From contig NZ_LJIC01000014.1 in the NCBI RefSeq assembly GCF_001295845.1, forward strand, positions 1 to 51,397: a DNA stretch of 51,397 nucleotides, written 5' to 3'. The notes below the pieces were generated by a model. The model was not told the origin of the DNA and did no database searches. It saw only the letters and a list, made by a program, of their open reading frames with translations. Below are positions 24,081 through 31,294 of this stretch, piece by piece (positions within the stretch are counted from its first letter, which is position 1; each line of letters starts with the position of its first letter). The translations under genes and the position numbers were made by a program. The stretch is from Rhodopseudomonas sp. AAP120 (GTDB lineage Bacteria > Pseudomonadota > Alphaproteobacteria > Rhizobiales > Xanthobacteraceae).

Positions 24081-24167
24081 GCCTGTCATCGGGCGGCGCT
24101 TTGCGCCGACCCGTCGGCTCGCAACAACGTTGATCTGTGTCCTTCCGGCCTTGCCCGGGAGGAGGAA

Positions 24168-25067
24168 CTAACTGCCGGCCCCGATCCGTCCCGCTTCCCA
24201 GCCGATCATCGCCTGCTTGCGGGTCAGACCCCAGTGATAGCCGGTGAGTGCGCCGCTCTTGCCGAGCGCTCGGTGGCAAGGGACCACGAAGGAGATCGGG
24301 TTTTTGCCGATCGCGGCGCCGACCGCGCGCGAGGCCTTCGGGGACGCGATGCGGTTGGCGATGTCCGAGTAGCACAGCGCCTTGCCCATCGGGATCTTCA
24401 GCAGCGTCTGCCACACCCGCACTTCGAAATCGGTGCCGATCAGCACCACGCGCAGTGGCTGCTCGGCGCGCCATTGCGCCGGGTCGAACACGCGGCTGGC
24501 GAACGGCGCGGTGAAGTCCTGATCGGCCAAGCAGGTCGCGCGGGGCCAGCGCTGCTGCAGATCGACGAACGCTGCCTGCTCCTCGCCCGGGTCGGCGAAG
24601 GCGAGCCCGGCGAGGCCGCGCTCCGAGGCGATCACCACCGCGGTGCCGAACGGCGAGGGATGAAAGCCGTAGCGCAGCGTCAACCCGGCGCCGCCGCTCT
24701 TCCATTCGCCCGGCGACATGGCTTCATGCGTCACGAACAGATCGTGCAGCCGGCCGGGGCCTGATAGTCCCGATTCCAGCGCGGCATCGAGCACGCTGGC
24801 GGAATCGCGCAGCAGGCTCTTGGCATGGTCGAGCGTCAGCGCCTGCATGAACGCCTTCGGCGTCAGCCCGGCCCAGCGGCGGAACAGATGGTGCAGTTCG
24901 TCGGGCGTCAGGCCGGCGGCGTCGGCGATATCTTCAACGGCGGGTTGGGTTTTCCACTTCTGCGAGATGAACGCGATGGCGCGGCGGACGCAGTCGTAGT
25001 CGGCGAGCGCGGCATCGCGCGGGCCGGGTTTCGCGAGGATGTGGTCGGAGACGGCGAGGTTCATCAT
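24168..25067 (-). CDS. AraC-domain O6-methylguanine-DNA methyltransferase (Ada-like)
   Basis: A 299-residue fusion of an AraC-type helix-turn-helix domain (residues about 20-105, with VEDIADAAGLTPDELHHLFRR) and a C-terminal MGMT domain that removes methyl groups from O6-methylguanine. The acceptor Cys is in VVPCHRALG. The N-terminal zinc/methylphosphotriester domain of E. coli Ada, with its sensor Cys, is absent. Such truncated Ada proteins are common in alphaproteobacteria; whether they still activate transcription is uncertain. The ATG at 25067 (or the adjacent one at 25064) gives the normal domain boundary; upstream codons look like shadow sequence. Confidence 0.9.
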   Translation of the reverse strand: MMNLAVSDHILAKPGPRDAALADYDCVRRAIAFISQKWKTQPAVEDIADAAGLTPDELHHLFRRWAGLTPKAFMQALTLDHAKSLLRDSASVLDAALESGLSGPGRLHDLFVTHEAMSPGEWKSGGAGLTLRYGFHPSPFGTAVVIASERGLAGLAFADPGEEQAAFVDLQQRWPRATCLADQDFTAPFASRVFDPAQWRAEQPLRVVLIGTDFEVRVWQTLLKIPMGKALCYSDIANRIASPKASRAVGAAIGKNPISFVVPCHRALGKSGALTGYHWGLTRKQAMIGWEAGRIGAGS

Positions 25068-25116
25068 GCGGCCGATGATAGCCGGCGGGACGGCCGTCGC
25101 CACCCGGTTTCCGGCC

Positions 25117-25629
25117 TCAGTTGTACACCGGGCCGCGCCGGGCGGCGTCGAGCGCGGCACTCAACGCATTGGCGAAACTCGCCTTTTCGTCGGCGCCGAG
25201 GAAGCTGGCGATGCTGACGCGGCGGCCGGACGAGACCAGATATAGCCGCTCGATGCCGAATTCGGCATGCACGATCTTTTCCAGCCGGACCCAGAGCGGG
25301 TTCAGCACCCATTCGGCGACGTCGCCGCGATGCGACGTGCGGCGGATGCGTAACTCATTGGGCGTGATGGAGATTTCCTCACTGGCGCGGCCGCGCGCGA
25401 AGACCACCCGGAAAGCGATGGTGACAGCCAGCAGGTCGAGGCCGAAGAAGCCGAACACCGGCCAGGCGCCCATCATCCAGAACCCGATCCCGGCCGCGAA
25501 GCTGATCGTGCCGAGGCACCCCATCAGCACCAGAAAAGCCTTGTGACTCAAGGCGCGATGCGGCTTGAGCAATGCCGAAAACAGTTTCGGTTGCGGCCGA
25601 TCCGGATCAAGATCGCTGTCTGTGATCAT
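25117..25629 (-). CDS. DUF2244 membrane protein
   Basis: A 170-residue integral membrane protein with two adjacent helices near residues 30-75 (FLVLMGCLGTISFAAGIGFW and FGFFGLDLLAVTIAFRVVF) and a soluble beta-rich C-terminal domain (ELRIRRTSHRG to GRRVSIASFLGADEK). This is the DUF2244 pattern; function unknown. It is divergent from nth with 22 bases between starts, and the two genes are often adjacent in related genomes as far as I recall. A GGAGGAGG stretch lies 14 bases before its ATG. Confidence 0.85.
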   Translation of the reverse strand: MITDSDLDPDRPQPKLFSALLKPHRALSHKAFLVLMGCLGTISFAAGIGFWMMGAWPVFGFFGLDLLAVTIAFRVVFARGRASEEISITPNELRIRRTSHRGDVAEWVLNPLWVRLEKIVHAEFGIERLYLVSSGRRVSIASFLGADEKASFANALSAALDAARRGPVYN

Positions 25630-25651
25630 TGCGGAATATTATACCTCCTCC

Positions 25652-26434
25652 ATGCCGAAATCCACGCGCCGACTCTCCGTTCCCGTCGCCCCGAAATCCG
25701 CCAAGACGGCCGCGGCCGCCCCAGTTGCGAAGCCGAAGCAGCCGAAAAAGCTTGTGGCAAACTCGGGGCAGCCGCCGAAGCGCAGCAAAGCCCCGCGCCG
25801 CTGGACCGCCGCCGAGGTTCGCGAAGCCTTCACCCGTTTCGCCAAGGCCAACCCGGAGCCGAAGGGCGAGCTCGAGCACGTCAACCCGTTCACGCTCCTC
25901 GTCGCGGTGGTGCTGTCGGCGCAGGCGACCGACGCCGGCGTCAACAAGGCGACGAGGTCGCTGTTCGCGATCGCCGATACGCCGGCCAAAATGCTGGCGC
26001 TCGGCGAGGAGCGGGTGCGGGAGGCGATCAAGACCATCGGCCTTTTTCGCACCAAGGCGAAGAACGTGATTGCGCTGTCGCAAAAGCTGATCACCGACTT
26101 TGGTGGCGTGGTGCCGCGCACGCGCGAAGAATTGGAAACGCTGCCGGGCGCCGGCCGCAAGACCGCTAACGTCGTGCTCAACATGGCGTTCGGTCAGCCG
26201 ACCATGGCGGTCGATACGCATGTTTTTCGCGTCGGCAATCGCACCGGGCTGGCGCCGGGCGATACGCCGCTGGCGGTCGAGCTCGCACTCGAGAAGGTGA
26301 TCCCGGCGGAGTTCATGCAGCACGCCCACCACTGGCTGATCCTGCACGGACGCTACACGTGCCTGGCCCGCAAGCCGCGCTGCGAGGTGTGCCTGATCAA
26401 CGACCTGTGCCGCTGGCCGGAGAAGACCGTGTAG
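25652..26434 (+). CDS. nth: Endonuclease III
   Basis: A 260-residue DNA glycosylase/AP lyase removing oxidised pyrimidines. The helix-hairpin-helix reads LPGAGRKTANVVLN, the catalytic Asp is in AVDTHVFRV, and the 4Fe-4S ligands are C-x6-C-x2-C-x5-C in CLARKPRCEVCLINDLC. A basic Ala/Lys/Pro-rich extension of about 50 residues precedes the catalytic core; E. coli Nth lacks it. The ATG at 25652 is chosen because earlier codons overlap the divergent gene. No clear ribosome site is visible. Confidence 0.95.
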   Translation: MPKSTRRLSVPVAPKSAKTAAAAPVAKPKQPKKLVANSGQPPKRSKAPRRWTAAEVREAFTRFAKANPEPKGELEHVNPFTLLVAVVLSAQATDAGVNKATRSLFAIADTPAKMLALGEERVREAIKTIGLFRTKAKNVIALSQKLITDFGGVVPRTREELETLPGAGRKTANVVLNMAFGQPTMAVDTHVFRVGNRTGLAPGDTPLAVELALEKVIPAEFMQHAHHWLILHGRYTCLARKPRCEVCLINDLCRWPEKTV

Positions 26435-26450
26435 TTAGTTCGCCGCCCTC

Positions 26451-26533
26451 TCGTCATTGCGAGGAGCGCAGCGACGAAGCAATCCAGCGCCGTGCACTGA
26501 GCTGGATTGCTTCGCTTCGCTCGCAATGACGGG
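26451..26533. repeat. Family B repeat, complete inverted copy
   Basis: The left arm (TCGTCATTGCGAGGAGCGCA onward to GAAGCAATCCAG) and right arm (CTGGATTGCTTCGCTTCGCT onward to CGCAATGACGG) are inverted around GTGCACTGAG-like core sequence. It sits between the convergent nth and S10 peptidase genes, where a folded transcript could end both. Confidence 0.9.
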
Positions 26534-26553
26534 GATGGGCTTTGCCGAAGTAA

Positions 26554-28101
26554 CTACTTCATCATCGCCTTGACGTCGTCGCGGAGCGACTGACGCGCCG
26601 GGTCGTCGGCGTAGAACATGTGGCCGCCGGGATAGACGATCAGGTTGACGCGGTTCTGCGCCAGCGTCGGCGGCAGCTGATCGAGTACGATCTGGTTGCC
26701 GAAATACGGCGCGGCGAGATCGTACAGGCCGCCGGTGACCAGCACGCGCAGCTTCGGATCGACCGCGAGGATTTCGCGCAGCTGCGTCACCGACTCCACG
26801 GGATGCCGTCCGCGGCCGAAATCCCACTGGCCGGAGACCGCGCCGTTGAGCAGCTGATACGAGCCGCTCGGCCGCCAGTTCAGTTTGTTGCGGGTAAGGT
26901 CGACCGCGGCGCTGGTCAGCGGCGCGATCAGCGCGTCGGCGGAGGGATCGCCGAACTGGCCCTCGCTGGAATCCGGGAAAGGATCGAGGCCCTGCACCGA
27001 GCCGTCGAACCGGCCGGTGACCTTGCCGCTGGCGCGGGCGAATTCGCGCTGGAATTCGGAGGTGTCGAGCCGTCCTGCTAATCGGCGGCTGACGACCGGA
27101 TCGATGCCGGTCAGTGCGGCGACGCGATCGGACAGGCGCTTGGTCGCGTCCTGATCGGCCTCGCCCTTGACGAGATCCGCCAGATACTCGCCGCGCGCGT
27201 AGCTCTCGACATCGGCCATCGCGGCGCGGGTCATCGTCCCTTTCTCGGGCCCCTTCTGCTGTCGCGCCACCGCCGCCATGCTGGGCAGCCGCGTGACGTA
27301 TTGCAGCAGGCTCGAGCCGGAGAGTTCGCGGAAGTCGAGCACCGGCGATACCAGGATCAGGCCCTTGATGCCGACGCCCTGCTTGGTCTGCAGGTCGCGC
27401 ACCACGCGCGGGCCGCGGATGCCGCCATAGCTTTCGCCGGCCACGTACTTCGGCGACAGCAGCCGGTCGTGCTGCTCCAGCCAGCGGCGGATCACCAGCG
27501 ACAGCGCCGCGACGTCGCCATCGACCGAATAGAACCGTTTGCGCACATCCTCGCCCTCGGCGACGAAGCGGCTGTAGCCGGTGCTGACCGGATCGATGAA
27601 CACCAGATCGGTGAAGTCGAGCCAGGTCTCGGCGTTCGGCAGCAGCGCCGGTGTCGCCGAAGCCGATGCCGCGTCGCCCGCCAGCGGCAGCCGCCATGGC
27701 CCGGCGGCGCCGAGCTGCAGCCACGCCGAGGAGGCGCCCGGCCCGCCGTTGAACAGAAACGTCACCGGCCGCGTCCGCGCGTCCGCAGCGTCGAGCTGAT
27801 AGGCCGTATACGCGATGTCGGCCTGCGGCTCGCTCTTGTCGTTGAACAGCCGGATGGTGCCGGCGGTGGCGGTGAAGGCGAGGCTGCGCCCCGGCAGCGC
27901 CAGCGTGTGCTTGGTGATCGAGTCCGGCGGCAGCCGATTGGAGTCCGTCTCGGCGGCCGCGGCCTTGCCGGCCGATGCGCTGCCGGATTTGTTGTGCGCG
28001 GCTGCCGGCGCGGCGTCCTGCGCATGCAACGGCGCCATCGACGGTGTGGCGACCAGCATCGCCAGCAATGCGGCACGACAGAACCCGAGCGACCTGACCA
28101 T
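26554..28101 (-). CDS. S10-family serine carboxypeptidase, secreted
   Basis: A 515-residue exported peptidase with a signal peptide (AALLAMLVATPSMAPLHA). The oxyanion segment is FLFNGGPGASS, the nucleophile Ser is in VAGESYGGIRG, the Asp in VTGGLYDLAAPY and the His in YPGGHMFY. These are the family S10 landmarks. It is predicted to remove C-terminal residues from peptides in the periplasm or outside the cell. The ATG at 28101 has AAGGAG six bases upstream. Regulation is not visible; it is flanked by repeats on both sides. Confidence 0.9.
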   Translation of the reverse strand: MVRSLGFCRAALLAMLVATPSMAPLHAQDAAPAAAHNKSGSASAGKAAAAETDSNRLPPDSITKHTLALPGRSLAFTATAGTIRLFNDKSEPQADIAYTAYQLDAADARTRPVTFLFNGGPGASSAWLQLGAAGPWRLPLAGDAASASATPALLPNAETWLDFTDLVFIDPVSTGYSRFVAEGEDVRKRFYSVDGDVAALSLVIRRWLEQHDRLLSPKYVAGESYGGIRGPRVVRDLQTKQGVGIKGLILVSPVLDFRELSGSSLLQYVTRLPSMAAVARQQKGPEKGTMTRAAMADVESYARGEYLADLVKGEADQDATKRLSDRVAALTGIDPVVSRRLAGRLDTSEFQREFARASGKVTGRFDGSVQGLDPFPDSSEGQFGDPSADALIAPLTSAAVDLTRNKLNWRPSGSYQLLNGAVSGQWDFGRGRHPVESVTQLREILAVDPKLRVLVTGGLYDLAAPYFGNQIVLDQLPPTLAQNRVNLIVYPGGHMFYADDPARQSLRDDVKAMMK

Positions 28102-28215
28102 GATGTCTCCTTGAGCAGGCCCCGTTGGCTTGGACGCAACGAGGCAAATATTGCCAAAGATAGATGCCGCCGAACTACGTCGGTTTAGCGACGAGAACGT
28201 GCGCCATCTCACAGG

Positions 28216-28318
28216 CCGTCATGCGCGGGCTCGACACGCGCATCTATCGCGCGCGTCAGCGCGCTGCGAGAGCCTTGGCGAAGAGGATGGATTGCCGGGT
28301 CAAGCCCGGCAATGACGG
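28216..28318. repeat. Family A two-module palindromic repeat
   Basis: The left module (GCGCGGGCTCGACACGCGC, slightly diverged) is followed by the right module GCCGGGTCAAGCCCGGC, ending AATGACGG. Between them a smaller GCGCGCGTCAGCGCGC palindrome is present. The same layout is at 30057 and 47922. Confidence 0.9.
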
Positions 28319-28349
28319 GGGAAGCACGGTCGCGCCCCATACACCGCCC

Positions 28350-28467
28350 GTCACCCTCCGCGAAAGCGGAGGGCCCAGTATCCCAGAGCGTTCGTTGATA
28401 GCCACGGTGTGTCGCCATGGATGCCTGGGAATACTGGGTCGCCCGGTCAAGCCGGGCGACGACCGTC
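28350..28467. repeat. Multi-stem structured repeat with GAAA tetraloop
   Basis: Three nested or serial stems are visible: CCCTCCGC-GAAA-GCGGAGGG (28354-28373); a long-range stem pairing CCCAGTATCCCA (28374-28385) with TGGGAATACTGGG (28426-28438, one mismatch); and CGCCCGGTCAAGCCGGGCG at 28440-28458. With the preceding family A copy it fills the gap between the S10 peptidase and bchO. No gene is seen in 28102-28527. Confidence 0.75.
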
Positions 28468-28527
28468 GGAGTTGGGGAGAGTGCTTCGATCAGCCGGGGC
28501 GACGATGTGGGGTGATCGGAGCGGCGA

Positions 28528-29478
28528 TTACTCCGCCGCCACCGCCATCGGACGCAGCAGCCCGGCTTCGCGCGCCAGTTCGGTCATCAGGCCGGCGACG
28601 TCGTGCGGGCGTTCTTCGTGGGCGAGGTGGCCGAGGCCCTGCATCACTTCGACGCGGGCGCCGGGGACCATCGCCTGGACGCGGGTCGCGTCCTTGCTGG
28701 CGATGGTCTTGTCGTTGCTGCCGGCGATCAGCAGCAGGCGCGGCGCGAGCTGCGGCAGCTGCGCCGCGAGTTCGTGGAGCCGCCAGCTCGCCATCATCCG
28801 GATCGCCGCGGCGACATGGCCGGGGCTGCCGACCAGGCGGCGATAATAGTCGACGCCGGCGTCATCGAGCGTCGAGCCGGTGTCGGCGATCATGCGCTCC
28901 ACCATGCCGGGGTTGCGGGCGAAGCGCGCCACCAGCCGCGGCACCAGCGCGCTGGTTGCCAGCATCCGCGCCAGCGGCAGCATGTAGCGGCTGGCGGCGC
29001 CGCCGATCGGCAGCAGCGCGGCGTTGAGGCCGACCAGCGCGGCCGGCGCGATGCTGCCGTCGAGGCACATCCGCGCCGCCACTGCGGCGCCGGCCGAATG
29101 GCCCGCTACCATCACCGGGCGATGGCCGAGCCCGCGCAGCAGCGCCGTCAGATCCTGCGCCATCGCGGCCATCGACATTCGCGAAGCCTGCGGCGTGGCG
29201 GTGAAGCCGTGGCCCGGCAGGTCCGGCGCCACCACGGTGAAATGCTCGGCCAGCAGCGGCGCCAGCGTGCGCCACGAATGCGTCGCCGCGCCGGTGCCGT
29301 GGATCAGCAGCACCACCGGGCCGCGTCCCATCTGCTGCACGTGCCAGCGCAGGCCGGCGGCGTGCACGAAGCTACTGGTCTGGCGATGCGGCCAGTCACG
29401 GCCGTGGTCGATCCAGTTCGGCTTGGCGAGCGACGCCGCGAAGGACTGCGGATGGTTGTCGTTGAGGGCGCGCGGCAT
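28528..29478 (-). CDS. bchO: BchO-type alpha/beta hydrolase (magnesium chelatase accessory)
   Basis: A 316-residue alpha/beta-hydrolase. The N-terminal DWPHRQTSSFVHAAGLRWHV and oxyanion loop LIHGTGAATHSWR are the pattern I associate with BchO, an accessory of magnesium chelatase in bacteriochlorophyll synthesis. The nucleophile elbow is AGHSAGAAVA and the late His is in GLGHLAHEERP. If right, the host is an anoxygenic phototroph. No other photosynthesis gene lies in the window, so it would be away from the main cluster. A generic hydrolase is the alternative. Confidence 0.72.
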   Translation of the reverse strand: MPRALNDNHPQSFAASLAKPNWIDHGRDWPHRQTSSFVHAAGLRWHVQQMGRGPVVLLIHGTGAATHSWRTLAPLLAEHFTVVAPDLPGHGFTATPQASRMSMAAMAQDLTALLRGLGHRPVMVAGHSAGAAVAARMCLDGSIAPAALVGLNAALLPIGGAASRYMLPLARMLATSALVPRLVARFARNPGMVERMIADTGSTLDDAGVDYYRRLVGSPGHVAAAIRMMASWRLHELAAQLPQLAPRLLLIAGSNDKTIASKDATRVQAMVPGARVEVMQGLGHLAHEERPHDVAGLMTELAREAGLLRPMAVAAE

Positions 29479-29742
29479 GCCAGTGTTCTCGTTGTTGCAC
29501 CCATGGCACCATCGCCGGGGCAGGCTGTCAAATGCGTAGCACTCGCAGGGTTCCGAGCGTGCGACAGGATATCTGCTGCTGGTAATTAGTTAGGGTTCGT
29601 GGCGCGCGTCGTCGGGGGGCGATTCGCCCGATGGGGACGAGCGGCCTGCGGTCTCATGCTCCCGGTTGACACCAGGCGTCAGCTCGTCCGGACACTCGCC
29701 ACACACCGCACCACATCGATGACGCGCGCGGCTGACGAAAAC

Positions 29743-29760
29743 TGTCCGCGCGTCGTGACA
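29743..29760. promoter_or_regulatory. Candidate PpsR/CrtJ box (TGT-N12-ACA)
   Basis: TGTCCGCGCGTCGTGACA fits the PpsR palindrome exactly. It lies 265 bases before bchO and 162 before the small ORF, in a 443-base gene-free stretch. Three one-mismatch TGT-N12-AC(C/T) sites lie nearer bchO (29484, 29494, 29526). A perfect match by chance in a gap this size has roughly a one-in-ten probability, so confidence is low. Confidence 0.3.
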
Positions 29761-29796
29761 GGCGTGAAATCGTCCGTGAAACGTGCGATTTCCCGT

Positions 29797-29826
29797 TTGA
29801 AGCCGGCAGATGCGGTCCAATATCAA
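29797..29826 (+). promoter_or_regulatory. Candidate promoter for the small ORF
   Basis: TTGAAG (29797-29802), an 18-base spacer and TATCAA (29821-29826) resemble a housekeeping promoter about 95 bases before the ORF at 29922. Confidence 0.35.
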
Positions 29827-29921
29827 TCGCAACGAGCGCTTTCGGTGAACACGCTTATCATCGGCCATGGTGGTAACCGGCGCGATTTGCCGCGCGCTCG
29901 GCTCGAACGGAGAGCCAAGCG

Positions 29922-30032
29922 ATGAAGATGTCTCATTTTGCCAGCTTCGTGCTGATGATCGTCGGCGGCGCCGCGCAGGAAGTCGCCCATGCGGTGAAGC
30001 GCCGCCTCGGCGGCGAGACGCGCGAGAAGTAA
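29922..30032 (+). CDS. Small (36-residue) predicted membrane protein
   Basis: ATG at 29922 to TAA at 30030-30032. The product starts MKMSHFASFVLMIVGGAAQE, with one hydrophobic stretch of about 15 residues, and ends in a basic tail (VKRRLGGETREK). GGAGAG lies about ten bases upstream and a promoter candidate lies further up. It stands alone between bchO and a family A repeat. I do not recognise the family. Single-pass peptides of this kind often modulate membrane complexes, but nothing here shows a partner. Confidence 0.5.
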   Translation: MKMSHFASFVLMIVGGAAQEVAHAVKRRLGGETREK

Positions 30033-30056
30033 GCGCGGTCGCTGCGTTTCCACTAG

Positions 30057-30162
30057 CCGTCATGCGCGGGCTTGACCCGCGCATCCATCGCGCGCGAAAG
30101 CGCGCTGCTGAAAAGCGTGTTGCGAAGGGGATGGATTGCCGGGTCAAGCCCGGCAATGACGG
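30057..30162. repeat. Family A two-module palindromic repeat
   Basis: Left module GCGCGGGCTTGACCCGCGC, a GCGCGCGAAAGCGCGC inner palindrome, then the right module GCCGGGTCAAGCCCGGC and AATGACGG. It begins 25 bases after the small ORF. Confidence 0.9.
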
Positions 30163-30209
30163 AAGAGTGTGAGGACGCGCTCGCAGCTCATATCTGCGCC
30201 TACCGCCGC

Positions 30210-30956
30210 TCAGCTCATCGTCACCCGCCGCCGGTCCGGCGCGATGATTTCCGGGCGGGAGCCGGACAGGCGCTTGTGCAGATGCACCATGAAGGCCATG
30301 CCGAACAGCGGCGTCGCCAGATTGACGATCGGGATCGACACGAAGGCGGCGATGATCAGGCCGCCGATGAACACCGTGGTGGCGTTGTCGCGCCGCATCG
30401 CCTTGGCTTCGGTGGCCGGCCGAAAGCGCATCGCCGCCAGTTCGAAATACTCACGGCCGAGCAGCCAGGCGGTGGCGACGAAGAACACGATCACGCCGAC
30501 GCCGCCGACCAGCAGAAACGGCAGCGCGATCAGATACACCAGAATGGTCAGCAGCGCGGTCTTGATGGTCTCGATCGTCGCGATGCCGACCGGCAGCGCC
30601 ACGCCGGGCTGCTCGTTCGGATAGTATTCGCGCTCGACATGCTCGGCGGCCTCGTCGACGAAGATGCCGGCCACCAGCGAGGTCACCGCCGGCATCAGGA
30701 ACACCGCGCCGACCACGATGCCGAGCCCGGCCGCGATCGAGATCACCCAGGACAGGATATGCAGCGGCGTCTGAAAGCCGCCCAGCGCGGTCTCGGCCCA
30801 CAGCTCGCTGGCGGACGCGCCCCAGCTCAGCAGCCGCTGCAGCCCGATCGCCGCCACCGCGATCAGCGCCAGCGCGAAGCCGATCGAACGCCACAGAATC
30901 GAGCGCATCGGCGGCGACAGAATCTGAGTCAGCGCCTTGATGGCGGCGTCGAGCAT
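30210..30956 (-). CDS. EI24/CysZ-like membrane protein
   Basis: A 248-residue integral membrane protein of the EI24-domain family, which includes the E. coli sulfate permease CysZ. Several long hydrophobic segments are visible (SIGFALALIAVAAIGLQRLL, VISIAAGLGIVVGAVFLMPA, TALLTILVYLIALPFLLVGG, TTVFIGGLIIAAFVSIPIVN), with the family segment EREYYPNEQPG between. Sulfate transport is inferred by homology only. The ATG at 30956 has GAGGAAGG seven bases upstream. aceK lies upstream on the same strand but 338 bases away with a repeat between, so they are probably separate. Confidence 0.78.
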   Translation of the reverse strand: MLDAAIKALTQILSPPMRSILWRSIGFALALIAVAAIGLQRLLSWGASASELWAETALGGFQTPLHILSWVISIAAGLGIVVGAVFLMPAVTSLVAGIFVDEAAEHVEREYYPNEQPGVALPVGIATIETIKTALLTILVYLIALPFLLVGGVGVIVFFVATAWLLGREYFELAAMRFRPATEAKAMRRDNATTVFIGGLIIAAFVSIPIVNLATPLFGMAFMVHLHKRLSGSRPEIIAPDRRRVTMS

Positions 30957-31091
30957 GGGCGGCCTTCCTCGTCCGAAACAGAGCCTCGAACAGGTAGAGC
31001 CGGCGGCGGGGTTCGGCAAGGGCGGATGGGGTCGTGGGCGCGATGGCAGGTCGCGTTCCGCTGGAGCTCACAGCGGCCGCCACACACTCCG

Positions 31092-31219
31092 CCTCATCCT
31101 GAGGAGCCGCGCGCAGCGCGGCGTCTCGAAGGATGGGCCGCGCACGCTCTCGGTGCGCGCGTTGCCCTGCAGCTCATCCTTCGAGACGCCCGGCGTCGCC
31201 GGGCTCCTCAGGATGAGGG
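31092..31219. repeat. Family C repeat (CCTCATCCTGAGGAG type)
   Basis: Outer arms CCTCATCCTGAGGAG and CTCCTCAGGATGAGG are inverted; inner arms GTCTCGAAGGATG and CATCCTTCGAGAC are also inverted, with short palindromes GCGCGCAGCGCG and CCGGCGTCGCCGG nested. The rest of the 30957-31294 gap shows no gene. Related copies are at 40888 and 48541. Confidence 0.88.
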
Positions 31220-31294
31220 CTGGTTGGTTTGGCCGGGTCCCGCTCCATGGAGCGCAGACGCAGGAGCCAGGAAACAAGACCGGGAGCTTGACCT

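Noticed and set aside
28216-28467. Possible CRISPR array
   Set aside because: The units are palindromes of different sequence without regular spacers or cas genes.
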